Under the pieces are notes generated by a model that was not told where the DNA came from, ran no database searches, and saw nothing but the letters and a program-made list of their open reading frames with translations. This document shows positions 8,243 to 17,063 of a stretch of 64,000 nt of DNA, in pieces. The DNA is from Bacteroidetes bacterium UBA2475 (GTDB lineage Bacteria; Bacteroidota; Bacteroidia; B-17B0; Aurantibacillaceae). The position numbers were made by a program, and so were the translations under genes. Where the stretch lies: assembly GCA_002342065.1 (NCBI GenBank), contig DDPF01000010.1, positions 124,001-188,000 of the forward strand, read 5' to 3'. Each line of letters opens with the position of its first letter. Positions within the stretch are counted from its first letter, which is position 1.

Positions 8243-9667
8243 ATGTCTAAAATAAATTCGCCTTACGATCTCGGAAAAACAGTTTCAGGTTATTTACCAT
8301 TTTCAGCAAACGAAGATCAAAAGATAGCCATAGAAAAAATTTCAGATTTTATTTTAAATACCGATGAGCGTTCTGTTTTTATTTTAAGAGGTTATGCCGG
8401 TACAGGAAAGACCAATCTTATTTCTGCATTTACAAAAGCTTTGCCAATAATAAAATGGCGCAGCGTGTTATTAGCCCCAACAGGGCGTGCAGCCAAAGTG
8501 TTAGGCATGTATTCACAAAAAGTCGCTCAAACAATTCATAAAAAAATATTCAGGAAACAAATAGGCGCTGATGGTGCATTTTACTTTTCTCTCTCAGAAA
8601 ATTTACACAAGAACACTTTATTTATTATTGATGAAGCATCGATGATCAGTGCCGATTCGGGAGGCGAAAGTTTGATGAACAGTTTGCTTGAGAATTTATT
8701 TGAATATGTTTATAGCGGTGAGAATTGTAAACTCATTCTTATTGGCGATACAGCGCAGCTTCCACCCGTTGGCAGTAATGAAAGTCCGGCATTGAACGAA
8801 AATTATTTGCGCACCGCTTTCCATTTAAATATTAATTTTTTTGAATTAAAAGAAGTTGCCAGGCAACGTTTAGAGAGCGGTATTTTATTGAACGCAACAA
8901 ACATTCGCAATAGTATTGGGCAAAATACATTTAAATTTCCAAAATTAATTTGCGGAAAAGATTTTATTAATTTACCGGGCGATGAGCTGGAAGACTGCAT
9001 CAATAGTGCCATCTCAAACTACGGCGAAGAAAATGTGGTGATCATTACGCGCAGTAATAAAAGAGCTAACTTATACAACCAAAGTTTTCGCAACAGAATA
9101 AAACTTTATGAAGAAGATCTTTGTACAGGAGATAAAATAATGGTTGTGAAAAATAATTATTTTTGGTTACCCGAAAATAATGGAGAAGCCGGTTTTATTG
9201 CCAATGGCGATATGGCTGAAATAACACGTATGGTTAATCGCGAAAGTTTATACGGATTAAATTTTTGTGAATGCCAGGTGCGTTTTATTGATTACCCGAA
9301 TTTAGCAGAGCAACAAGTGAAAATAATTACCGATTCGCTTTTTACGGATAATCCAGCATTAAGCCAGGAAGAACAAAAACATTTATTTGAAGCCGTGATG
9401 GCCGATGTAAGCCACGAACCTGCAAAGGGTATACGGATGGCTTACTTAAAAAACAGTCCGTATTACAATGCTTTACAGGTAAAATTTAGTTACGCCATAA
9501 CCTGCCACAAGTCGCAGGGCGGCCAGTGGCCGGTGGTTTTCATAGATCAGGGTTTTTTAAAGGAAGAAAATGTTGATGAAAATTTTATGCGTTGGTTGTA
9601 TACCGCCATTACGAGAGCAACCGAAAAAGTGTATTTACTCAATTTTAATTCGTTGTTTTTTAACTAG
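8243..9667 (+). CDS. RecD-like superfamily 1 DNA helicase
   Basis: A 474-residue ATP-dependent helicase of the RecD/Dda type. Walker A is GYAGTGKT at residues 50-57; Walker B is LFIIDEASMIS; motif III reads IGDTAQLPPVGS. The C-terminal UvrD_C_2 part has TCHKSQGGQWPVVFID and YTAITRATEKVYLL, which hold the late motifs and the arginine finger. There is no long N-terminal extension as in RecD2, and no RecB or RecC nearby, so this is a stand-alone enzyme. Bacteroidota often annotate it as an ATP-dependent exodeoxyribonuclease or RecD-like helicase. Likely acts in DNA repair or replication-fork handling; the precise role is unknown. Confidence 0.88.
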   Translation: MSKINSPYDLGKTVSGYLPFSANEDQKIAIEKISDFILNTDERSVFILRGYAGTGKTNLISAFTKALPIIKWRSVLLAPTGRAAKVLGMYSQKVAQTIHKKIFRKQIGADGAFYFSLSENLHKNTLFIIDEASMISADSGGESLMNSLLENLFEYVYSGENCKLILIGDTAQLPPVGSNESPALNENYLRTAFHLNINFFELKEVARQRLESGILLNATNIRNSIGQNTFKFPKLICGKDFINLPGDELEDCINSAISNYGEENVVIITRSNKRANLYNQSFRNRIKLYEEDLCTGDKIMVVKNNYFWLPENNGEAGFIANGDMAEITRMVNRESLYGLNFCECQVRFIDYPNLAEQQVKIITDSLFTDNPALSQEEQKHLFEAVMADVSHEPAKGIRMAYLKNSPYYNALQVKFSYAITCHKSQGGQWPVVFIDQGFLKEENVDENFMRWLYTAITRATEKVYLLNFNSLFFN

Positions 9668-9759
9668 TTAGAAGGCTCTTAACGTAGGCTTTTCAAAAAT
9701 ATATCAATAAGTACATGGTCTATTGCGTTTTTTTTCTTATTTTTATTGGATTAAACCTA

Positions 9760-10701
9760 ATGAGAAAAGTACTACTTTTACTTATCACTTCTTTTTTTGT
9801 CCTAATAGCTGAGGCTCAGAATTTTACGCGCCCGGGTGACTGGAAAAAATACAGGAAAGAAATTTTCATTACCGGTGGTACCTCAAATTTTTTAGGAGAT
9901 CTTGGAGGTCGCGACCAGATCGGAAAAGATTACAGTCCTGTAGATCTTGAACTTTCTCAAACAAAAACTGCATTTGGTCTTGGCTATAGATACAAGCTTG
10001 ATACCTGGATAAACGTTACAACAAAATTTAATTATCTTATCGTAAAAGGTGATGATGCTTTAACGCAGGAACCATTCAGGAACAATAGGAATTTAAATTT
10101 TAAATCAAATATTTTTGAACTTTCTGGTAGGGTTGAGATAGGTTATGAAAGTAAAAAATCAGGTAACCGTTATGGAATTAAAAAAACATTGAACCGCAGG
10201 CATAAGGCCAATACACATGCTATATTTGTGTTTGCGGGTGTTGGTGGTTTTTATTACAATCCAAAGGGCCGTGCTCCAAATGGAAAATATGTTAAGTTGA
10301 TGCCTTTGCGTACTGAAGGACAAGGACTGGATGGCGGACCAAAAAAATATACTAACTACAGTGTTTGCATACCCCTCGGTTTATTTTATAAATGTACCAT
10401 TAATAAACAGTGGAGTGTTGGTGTTGAAGTTGCATGGCGTAAAACATTTACAGATTATATTGATGATGTTGGAACGAGTTATTACGATTCTACAGCGCTT
10501 GCAACAAACTTCGGCCCGCTATCTGCTACAATGGCCGATCCAAGCAAAGGCATTATCTTTGGCGCAACATCACCTGACGCTTCCGGGGTTGCCGCACAAC
10601 GAGGTGACAGACAAAAAGACTCTTACGTTTCACTTGAAATAACAGTTGGTTATATCATTAAACAAAAACGTAAACGCGCAAGATTAAGAAGTAAATTCTA
10701 A
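9760..10701 (+). CDS. Outer-membrane beta-barrel protein, DUF6089/PorG-like
   Basis: A 313-residue protein with a signal peptide MRKVLLLLITSFFVLIAEAQ. I start at the ATG at 9760; a frame from 9715 would add a second hydrophobic leader. The mature protein begins with EIFITGGTSNFLGDLGG, then alternating aromatic strands (FGLGYRYKLDTWINV, NFKSNIFELSGRVEIGY, SVCIPLGLFYKCTINKQWSVGVEVAWR), and ends in a basic KQKRKRARLRSKF. The GGxSNxLGDLGG opening and the NRNLNFKSNIFE stretch fit the DUF6089 family, which includes PorG of the type IX secretion system. The protein is longer than PorG of Porphyromonas, so an equivalent role is an inference. Confidence 0.62.
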   Translation: MRKVLLLLITSFFVLIAEAQNFTRPGDWKKYRKEIFITGGTSNFLGDLGGRDQIGKDYSPVDLELSQTKTAFGLGYRYKLDTWINVTTKFNYLIVKGDDALTQEPFRNNRNLNFKSNIFELSGRVEIGYESKKSGNRYGIKKTLNRRHKANTHAIFVFAGVGGFYYNPKGRAPNGKYVKLMPLRTEGQGLDGGPKKYTNYSVCIPLGLFYKCTINKQWSVGVEVAWRKTFTDYIDDVGTSYYDSTALATNFGPLSATMADPSKGIIFGATSPDASGVAAQRGDRQKDSYVSLEITVGYIIKQKRKRARLRSKF

Positions 10702-10729
10702 CATTTTCTTTTCTCTCATTTTTTATTTT

Positions 10730-11233
10730 ATGGATTTCTCGCTAAGGCCCTGGACCAGTAATGACCTGGATAGTTTAATTGAATTTGGTAACAATAAAGC
10801 CATTGCTAAATTCATGACCGATAAATTTCCAAATCCTTACACAAAAGAAAAAGGAGAATCATTCATCGCATTTACTCAACAACATGATCCAATTCATGTA
10901 TTTGCAATTGATGTTGATGGCAAGGCTGTTGGTGGTATTGGCATTCACCCTCAAGACGATATACATTGCAGAAATGCAGAATTAGGGTACTGGTTAGGCG
11001 AACCTTTTTGGGGACATGGAGTAATTACAAAAGCAATTATTCAAATGGTGGATTATGGCTTTACTAATTTTGAGATTGACCGGATCTTTGCACGACCTTT
11101 TGGAACAAACACCGCATCGCAAAAAGTATTAGAAAAAGCCGGCTTTAAATTAGAAGCTCGTTTTGAAAGATCGCTGTATAAGAATGGTGAATATTTAGAT
11201 GAATTGGTTTATGCTATAAGGCGGGAACATTAA
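10730..11233 (+). CDS. GNAT family N-acetyltransferase (RimJ/RimL-like)
   Basis: A 167-residue acetyl-CoA-dependent acyltransferase. The order of motifs matches the Acetyltransf_3 group: an N-terminal LRPWTSNDLDSLIEFGNN, then GGIGIHPQDDIHCRNAELGYWLGEPFWGHGVITKAI, which contains the pyrophosphate-binding Q/R-x-x-G-x-G/A-like loop (here FWGHGVI), and later NTASQKVLEKAGFKLEARFE. Substrate unknown; family members acetylate protein N termini, antibiotics or small amines. It stands alone, 28 bases after the barrel gene. Confidence 0.88.
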   Translation: MDFSLRPWTSNDLDSLIEFGNNKAIAKFMTDKFPNPYTKEKGESFIAFTQQHDPIHVFAIDVDGKAVGGIGIHPQDDIHCRNAELGYWLGEPFWGHGVITKAIIQMVDYGFTNFEIDRIFARPFGTNTASQKVLEKAGFKLEARFERSLYKNGEYLDELVYAIRREH

Positions 11234-11235
11234 AA

Positions 11236-11354
11236 AAAATACGCTTTCAAATTTTACGCTAATAATAAACTTTTTATCAAACGAAATTGTTTTAGCCGCC
11301 CAGGAAGAGTTAAAAGAATTATCAAAACTTGATAAAAAGAATAGTAAAAAATAA
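11236..11354 (+). pseudogene. Possible coding remnant between two genes
   Basis: In the frame ending at the TAA at 11352-11354 the sequence reads as a plausible protein tail: NEIVLAAQEELKELSKLD followed by Lys-rich residues. There is no in-frame ATG, GTG or TTG close upstream, and the open stretch reaches back to the end of the acetyltransferase gene. It may be the 3' remnant of a decayed gene or a chance open frame; length is too small to decide. Confidence 0.28.
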
Positions 11355-11388
11355 ATAACTTTATACCAAAATCTTTTAAAGTAAATTT

Positions 11389-12045
11389 ATGAAGCAGCTA
11401 ATATTAGTAGTGACAGTGTTTTTTTTAACTACCGCCAATGTGCTTGGCCAAAATAATAAGTCAAAAGGAGTAGGATCGTCTGTAGATAATGGCGGTGGGG
11501 GTTGCTTTAATTCGAGCAGCAAGATCATTAATATTGGTATAGGTTTTGGCCATAGAAGTTATTACAGGTATTCTGGTTTAGGTTATTCGTACCATACTAG
11601 CCCTGCAATTAGTTTATCCTACGAACAAGCAATACCAAATAAAGTAGGACCCGGTTACTTAGGAGTTGGCGCTTATTTAGGCTACAAAAGCGCCTATTTA
11701 GTGTATGATAACTATTATTATAATAACAATAAATATTATTACCGTCATAACTGGAGGTATTTTCTGTTTGCTGCCAGAGCGGCTTATCACCTCGACGCAT
11801 TAAATTTTGAAAAGGGAGAACTCTATTTTGGTGGTATTGCAGGTTTAAGGTTTCAATCTTATTCCTATGAGACAAATAGTTTAGATCCCAATAAAAATTT
11901 ATATGCCTTAAACAGTAGTAGTATTTACCCAGTGCTCTCTTTGTTTGTGGGTGGGCGATGGTATTTTACATCAAAAGTAGCGGCTTTTTGTGAGTTAGGC
12001 TACGGTGTCTCTTACGTAACCGCAGGCCTTAGCCTTAAATTCTAA
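11389..12045 (+). CDS. Hypothetical outer-membrane beta-barrel protein
   Basis: A 218-residue secreted protein with a signal peptide ending MKQLILVVTVFFLTTANVLGQ. A Gly/Ser-rich segment (residues 25-40) follows, then aromatic alternating strands (INIGIGFGHRSYYRYSGLGYSY, YLGVGAYLGYKSAYLVYDNYYY, YFLFAARAAYHL) and a C-terminal strand ending SLKF with a terminal phenylalanine, the usual barrel signature. Likely a small outer-membrane barrel; I do not recognise a named family. Tyrosine content in residues 45-125 is very high. Confidence 0.72.
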   Translation: MKQLILVVTVFFLTTANVLGQNNKSKGVGSSVDNGGGGCFNSSSKIINIGIGFGHRSYYRYSGLGYSYHTSPAISLSYEQAIPNKVGPGYLGVGAYLGYKSAYLVYDNYYYNNNKYYYRHNWRYFLFAARAAYHLDALNFEKGELYFGGIAGLRFQSYSYETNSLDPNKNLYALNSSSIYPVLSLFVGGRWYFTSKVAAFCELGYGVSYVTAGLSLKF

Positions 12046-12124
12046 CCATTTTTTTCCTTAACATTTCTTTGTTTTGCTCTGAAAAAAAACATTTGTACCT
12101 TCATATGGTTTAAATTGAACAGAA

Positions 12125-12565
12125 ATGATCTTTAGAGAAGCGAAAATTAAAGATATTGAACAAATACAAATTGTAAGAAATTCAGTAAAAGAAAATACTT
12201 TATCTAACCCAGCATTAATAAGTGATAAAGATTGTGAAGAATTTTTAACCGTACGCGGCAAAGGCTGGGTATGCGAAATTGACGGCGCTCTTGTTGGCTT
12301 TGCTATTGTTGACCTAAAAGGCAAAAATGTTTGGGCCTTATTTGTAAAACCAGAATTTGAATCGAAAGGTATTGCCAAAGAATTATACACCCGCATGATG
12401 GATTGGTATTTTGACCAAACCCGCACTCCTATTTGGCTTGGTACTTCACCGAATACGCGAGCCGAAAAATTTTACGAAAAATTAGGCTGGACAAAAGCCG
12501 GAGAAGTTAATAAAGATGAGATCAAATATGAAATGACCTATAAAAGCTGGATACAAAATGGTTAG
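12125..12565 (+). CDS. GNAT family N-acetyltransferase
   Basis: A 146-residue acetyltransferase. The core is VCEIDGALVGFAIVDLKGKNVWALFVKPEFESKGIAKELYTRMMDW, where VKPEFESKGIAKEL carries the acetyl-CoA pyrophosphate loop, followed by LGTSPNTRAEKFYEKLGWTKAG, the typical N-x-x-A-x-x-F-Y-x-K-x-G-[FW] ending. Substrate unknown. The 3' end overlaps the start of the MmcQ/YjbR gene by 8 bases, so the two are almost certainly cotranscribed and translationally coupled. Confidence 0.88.
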   Translation: MIFREAKIKDIEQIQIVRNSVKENTLSNPALISDKDCEEFLTVRGKGWVCEIDGALVGFAIVDLKGKNVWALFVKPEFESKGIAKELYTRMMDWYFDQTRTPIWLGTSPNTRAEKFYEKLGWTKAGEVNKDEIKYEMTYKSWIQNG

Positions 12566-12899
12566 TGTGGCAGATTTTAAAAAGCTTGCCCTTTCTTTTG
12601 ATGAAGCCAGCGAACTACCACATTTTGAAAAAACTTCTTTCCGCGTAAATAAAAAAATATTTGCAACCCTTGATATAACCGCTCAAAAAACAGCTTTAAA
12701 ATTTACCGAAATAGAGCAATCTGTTTTTTGTGCTTTTGATAAAAGTATCATCTATTCTGTACCCGGTGCATGGGGCAAAAAGGGTTACACCTATGTAGAA
12801 TTAAAAGAAGTTAGAAAAGATCTGTTGAAAGACGCACTTACTGTTTCATATTGCAACGTAGCTCCAAAAAAACTCGCCGAAAAATATAAACAACATTAA
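12558..12899 (+). CDS. MmcQ/YjbR family protein
   Basis: A 113-residue protein of the MmcQ/YjbR family, which has a CyaY-like fold and is annotated as DNA-binding on structural grounds. Typical sequence features are an early DEASELPHFEKTSFRVNKKIFATLD, then the SVPGAWGKKGYTYVEL segment and a C-terminal DALTVSYCNVAPKKLAEKY helix. It starts inside the end of the upstream acetyltransferase (ATG at 12558, overlapping the TAG by a few bases). The biological role of the family is poorly known. Confidence 0.85.
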   Translation: MVSVADFKKLALSFDEASELPHFEKTSFRVNKKIFATLDITAQKTALKFTEIEQSVFCAFDKSIIYSVPGAWGKKGYTYVELKEVRKDLLKDALTVSYCNVAPKKLAEKYKQH

Positions 12900-12910
12900 T
12901 TATAATTTTT

Positions 12911-14254
12911 ATGTATAGGTCTCATTTAAAATTTTTATTTATTTTTTTGATGAGTTCACTCTCTTCAAAAACACTTTTTTCTCAACGAAATTTCGGTTCA
13001 GAAACTATTCTAAAGGTTCAGCCAACGCCCACACCCTCGCCCTCCTGCATCAACGAATCTTCCGTTTACAAAAAAAAATACAGCCAACAATCTTTTTACG
13101 TTCCCAAAGTAAATGACCCAGTGATCACATTAAAGATCACACTCCATATTTTTAAGCCTATTAGCGATTCAGGAAAATGGCAAATGGATAACAATAAAAT
13201 AAATGGTACTGCGGCTCTTCAGTCGTTGTTAGACTCTATAACAAACGGTCACCAGGAAAGGTATTCTTCTAAAAGAAGAGCTACTTACGCTAAAGATTTT
13301 AATTCGCCTCACATTCGCGATTCAAAGATCAAATACGAAATAACCAATGTGTATTTTTATCCCGAACAAAATTTGTACACGTTATACAACGACCAGGCAT
13401 TGTTTGAATACATTGAAAAGACAGACCCTAAACGTATTGAAGAAGGTATGCCTTTGGTTTTTAATGCCAGCAATGGGCCGGGACACTTATCAAGTTACAA
13501 AGGTGCTGCAGCAATTGTAACAACCATTAGTAATTTTGATCCGGTTTTTGGTCGCTCACATTTGCTGCATGAGATAGGACATGCTTTTGGGTTAGGACAT
13601 ACTTATGTAAATACTTCGGGTGGTGGTTCAGACTGGCAAAATTTTGGCGGAGCTTGCGGATCTGATGATTACCTGAGTGATGTTTTTCCTAATAATAATC
13701 CAGCCTGCCAAAACGAAAATCTTGCAACTTTCAAACCTACAAATGCTCCGTGCATGTCTTGTTTTGAATCTACTCCCGATACAAGCAATAATATTATGGG
13801 TGGACAACGTTATAATTTATGGATGTCGCCTTTACAAATGGGAAGAAGGATCAGAAACATGCACCTTAATGCTAATGCAGGTCGTAATCTAAGACAGTTT
13901 GCAAAAGATATGGAAAGTGATCATAAAAATGTGTGGACCATTTCGAAAAGTGAAGACTGGGATTTTGATATTCAATTGTATAGAGATATTGTTGTAAAAG
14001 CAGGCGCCACACTTACTGTTAAATGTAAAGTGGCTATGGCTATTGATGGTAAAATAAAGTTAGAACCCGGTGCAAAATTAATTGTTGATGGCGGTGAAAT
14101 TACAAGCTGGTGCAAAAGCGACACGTGGCAAGGAGTTCAGACCCCGGCAATTAAAAAGAAAAAGAAAGGTGATAAAAGTATTGCTCCTGTATATATTAAA
14201 CTACTAAACGGTGGCGCCATAAATAAAGCTAAAATGCAAATGCCAATTAATTAA
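12911..14254 (+). CDS. Secreted zinc metalloprotease (HExxHxxGxxH)
   Basis: A 447-residue exported metallopeptidase. The N-terminus is a signal peptide ending around SKTLFSQ. The zinc site HEIGHAFGLGH is at residues 220-230, and a Met-turn candidate (NNIMGG) follows about 70 residues later, the layout of metzincins such as the M43/pappalysin-like group. Several Cys-containing loops (GGACGSDD, NPACQNE, APCMSCFE) lie between the two. After the catalytic part there is a beta-helix-like stretch (AGATLTVKCKVAMAIDGKIKLEPGAKLIVDGG) like those in other secreted Bacteroidota proteins. The C-terminus is Lys-rich and lacks a clear T9SS sorting domain, so it may be exported by Sec only or be truncated. 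Confidence 0.82.
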   Translation: MYRSHLKFLFIFLMSSLSSKTLFSQRNFGSETILKVQPTPTPSPSCINESSVYKKKYSQQSFYVPKVNDPVITLKITLHIFKPISDSGKWQMDNNKINGTAALQSLLDSITNGHQERYSSKRRATYAKDFNSPHIRDSKIKYEITNVYFYPEQNLYTLYNDQALFEYIEKTDPKRIEEGMPLVFNASNGPGHLSSYKGAAAIVTTISNFDPVFGRSHLLHEIGHAFGLGHTYVNTSGGGSDWQNFGGACGSDDYLSDVFPNNNPACQNENLATFKPTNAPCMSCFESTPDTSNNIMGGQRYNLWMSPLQMGRRIRNMHLNANAGRNLRQFAKDMESDHKNVWTISKSEDWDFDIQLYRDIVVKAGATLTVKCKVAMAIDGKIKLEPGAKLIVDGGEITSWCKSDTWQGVQTPAIKKKKKGDKSIAPVYIKLLNGGAINKAKMQMPIN

Positions 14255-14260
14255 TTTGTT

Positions 14261-14737
14261 ATGAAAAAAGAACATCATTACAGAACAACCGTAACGTGGA
14301 CAGGAAATTTAGGACAAGGAACTGTTGACGCAAGATATTACAGTCGTGATCATACGATTTCAATAAAAAACAAAATTGATATTTTAGGTTCGTCTGACAC
14401 ACCCTTTCGCGGTGATGGCACAAAACATAATCCTGAGGATTTTTTACTTTCAGCTTTATCGCAATGCCATATGCTTTGGTACTTGCACATTTGCGCCGAT
14501 AATGGTATTACTGTAGTTGAATATGTTGATAATGCCGAGGGAGTGATGGAAGAGAATGAAAGCGGTGGCGGACAATTTAAGGAAGTAACTTTATTTCCGA
14601 CTGTAACAATTACCAATACGGAACATATTGAAAAAGCTAACTCATTGCATGCTGTAGCAAATAAAAAATGCTTTATTGCTAACTCTTGTAACTTTCCGGT
14701 TAAACACCAGGCAAATTGTATCATTAAGGCTTTTTAA
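14261..14737 (+). CDS. OsmC family protein (peroxiredoxin-like)
   Basis: A 158-residue member of the OsmC/Ohr superfamily, which reduces organic hydroperoxides by a two-cysteine mechanism. The first active-site cysteine lies in the FLLSALSQCHMLWYL helix and the second in ANKKCFIANSC, with FPV after it, the usual order for the YhfA/OsmC group. An extra Cys five residues after the second conserved one is visible. It begins 6 bases after the metalloprotease stop codon, so it may be transcribed with it, though a functional link is unclear. The gene ends inside the left arm of the palindromic element at 14737. Confidence 0.87.
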   Translation: MKKEHHYRTTVTWTGNLGQGTVDARYYSRDHTISIKNKIDILGSSDTPFRGDGTKHNPEDFLLSALSQCHMLWYLHICADNGITVVEYVDNAEGVMEENESGGGQFKEVTLFPTVTITNTEHIEKANSLHAVANKKCFIANSCNFPVKHQANCIIKAF

Positions 14738-14872
14738 ACCACATAGACAGATAGAAGAAATTAACCAGATCTTAAAAAAGGCACACAAAGTTTGTTTCGC
14801 AAGCGAAACAAAACTATGTTCTCTAAGCTAATAGACATTCCTAAATAAAAAAACCTATGTGCCTATGTGGTT
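14737..14872. repeat. Nested palindromic intergenic element
   Basis: The outer arms are AACCACATAGACAGATAG (14737-14754) and CTATGTGCCTATGTGGTT (14855-14872), which are inverted copies with a few mismatches. The centre holds a second near-perfect hairpin: AGTTTGTTTCGC (14789-14800) and GCGAAACAAAACT (14803-14815) around AA. It fills the whole space between the convergent osmC and S46 peptidase genes. It looks like a small mobile palindromic repeat (MITE or REP type); only one copy is in this window. It could also act as a bidirectional terminator. Confidence 0.6.
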
Positions 14873-14877
14873 AATTT

Positions 14878-17028
14878 TTATTTGATCAATTTCATCTCGT
14901 TCAATAAATAACCAGCGCCTGCATATTTATCTACTATCCATAATGTGAATCTTACATCCAATACAATGTTTCGGCAAAAATCGCCGTTATACATCACATC
15001 GCTCATAGTGCCTTCCCAGTTCCTGTCAAAGTTGGTTCCAATTAATTCGCCATTGGCATTAATTACAGGACTACCACTGTTACCACCCGTTGTATGGTTA
15101 CTACCAGTAAAAGCGATCCTTAATTTCCCGTTCTTATCAGCATACTGACCATAATCTTTTTTCTCGAACAATTCTATTAAGCGAGGCTTCACATAGAAAT
15201 CCTCAAGACCTGTTTTATTTTTATCTACCATGCCATCAATAGTTGTATAATGTAAATAAGCTACACCATCTTTAGGCTGATAATCTGCTACTTTACCAAA
15301 CGAAACACGTAATGTGCTATTAGCATCAGGGTAGAATTTTTTTGTTTTTACATTCTCGATCAAACCTTTCATATATACCTTTTGCAATTCGTTTATCTGG
15401 CGATCATAATAACCAATTTGAGGTATAACTGTTTTTTGATAATGCACTAATATGCTTGAAGCCAGTAAGTACATAGGGTCACGCTCATATAAAGAAGCAT
15501 TCTTTTCAAAATCAATAAACATGGCTTTGGCCTTTTCATTATCAACAAAGCTTGAATTATTGTATAAGAAATCGGTTAAAGCAATTACATTACCATTATG
15601 CACCGTTAAAAGCGAATCTAAAAAGCGCGGCATAAATTCACGATCGATATTTGCCACATAAGTTTCCAACATAGCTTTACAAATTTTGCGATCTGTCTCT
15701 TTATTAAAATTCTTAAAAGGAATTGCAGGTTTCGCATCTTTATAAACTGCATCAAATTTATTTTCTTTGCCTTGTTGTTTTCGTTTTAATTCATTAAACA
15801 CGTTTATAAACGCTGATGAAAATTTAAAAGCTTCAACACCCCATAAACACTCGGTAAAATAATCGTATTGTTTACTTAAAGGAGCGTATTCAGAATAGGT
15901 CCTTTTAAATTCACTAAATAAATTCTTATACAATTCAGCTTTTTTTGGATCGGCAGAAACTAAAGTAAGAAATTCAGCTTCCTGCTTTTTCTTTTTGTTT
16001 ATTGCGTCTGATTTTTCAAGACCGATCTTTTCGCCACTCCACTTTTTATAATAATTAGCAACACCGGCATACTTAGCAGTATACATTAAACGAATTGTAT
16101 CGTTCTTTTTCATATCAGCATCTAAAATATTCAAACGCTTTTCGCGTAAACCAACACGAATTGGATCTTGTTGATTTATTAAAAGATCAACCGCGTAAGA
16201 TGTTAAATACTCCTGCGTTTTACCGGGGAAACCATACACCATTGTAAAATCACCTTTTTCAACTCCTTTTAATGAAATAGGAAAAGAATGAATTGGTACA
16301 TAAGGAATGTTTCCGGAATTAAAATCTGCAGGTTTATTTTCTTTGTTGCTATAGATCCTGAACATACTAAAATCTGCATTATGACGTGGCCAAACCCAAT
16401 TGTCAGTTTCTCCTCCAAATTTACCAATGCTTTCAGGCGGTGTGCCAACCAAACGAATATCTTTAAAAGTTTCTATCACAAATAAATAATATTCGTTACC
16501 ATAATAAAAGGGGCGAATGAAAGCATCAAAATGTGAATCTTTTTTTGCTAAAGTTTCCAGCTTTTTAATATTTGATTGAATAGCAGAATCTTTTTGTATC
16601 TCCGAAAAAGTTGGTTTAATGTTTTCAAAAACCTTTGTTGTTACGTCATCAATTCTTTTAATAAAAGTTACAGTTAAACCCGGGCATGGTAATTCTTCTT
16701 CGGCTTTCATAGCCCAGTAACCATTTTTTAAATAATCGTTTTGCACCGTACTTAAACCTGCAATAGAAGAAAAACCACAGTGGTGATTGGTTAGTATCAA
16801 TCCCTTAGTAGAAATAACCTCAGCAGTACAACCACCACCAAAAATAGCTACTGCATCTTTCATGCTTGCTTTGTTAATACTATAAATTTGCTCTGCTGTT
16901 AATTTAAAGCCATTTTTTTTCATGTCGCTAATATTTAGCGCTTGAATTAACTGAGGCATCCACATTCCTTCATCTGCCTTTGCAAAAAAAGATACCAGCG
17001 TAAAAAGTATTATTATTTTATTTTTCAT
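14878..17028 (-). CDS. S46 family dipeptidyl-peptidase, DPP11 type
   Basis: A 716-residue periplasmic serine exopeptidase with a signal peptide ending FFAKA. It removes dipeptides from the N termini of oligopeptides. Chymotrypsin-like motifs: GLILTNHHCGF with catalytic His83, WPRHNADFSMFRIY with the Asp near 219, and GGNSGSPV with nucleophile Ser651. In the S46 family the residue 18 positions after the Ser decides P1 choice: Gly in DPP7 and Arg in DPP11. Here it is Arg669 in NFDRNWEGTMSD, so Asp/Glu specificity is predicted. Length fits the family (about 710-720). Such enzymes feed amino-acid catabolism in asaccharolytic Bacteroidota. It is monocistronic-looking, with 35 bases to the next gene upstream. 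Confidence 0.92.
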   Translation of the reverse strand: MKNKIIILFTLVSFFAKADEGMWMPQLIQALNISDMKKNGFKLTAEQIYSINKASMKDAVAIFGGGCTAEVISTKGLILTNHHCGFSSIAGLSTVQNDYLKNGYWAMKAEEELPCPGLTVTFIKRIDDVTTKVFENIKPTFSEIQKDSAIQSNIKKLETLAKKDSHFDAFIRPFYYGNEYYLFVIETFKDIRLVGTPPESIGKFGGETDNWVWPRHNADFSMFRIYSNKENKPADFNSGNIPYVPIHSFPISLKGVEKGDFTMVYGFPGKTQEYLTSYAVDLLINQQDPIRVGLREKRLNILDADMKKNDTIRLMYTAKYAGVANYYKKWSGEKIGLEKSDAINKKKKQEAEFLTLVSADPKKAELYKNLFSEFKRTYSEYAPLSKQYDYFTECLWGVEAFKFSSAFINVFNELKRKQQGKENKFDAVYKDAKPAIPFKNFNKETDRKICKAMLETYVANIDREFMPRFLDSLLTVHNGNVIALTDFLYNNSSFVDNEKAKAMFIDFEKNASLYERDPMYLLASSILVHYQKTVIPQIGYYDRQINELQKVYMKGLIENVKTKKFYPDANSTLRVSFGKVADYQPKDGVAYLHYTTIDGMVDKNKTGLEDFYVKPRLIELFEKKDYGQYADKNGKLRIAFTGSNHTTGGNSGSPVINANGELIGTNFDRNWEGTMSDVMYNGDFCRNIVLDVRFTLWIVDKYAGAGYLLNEMKLIK

Positions 17029-17063
17029 TTTATTCGAATTTAAAATTTATAATTCAACATTTA

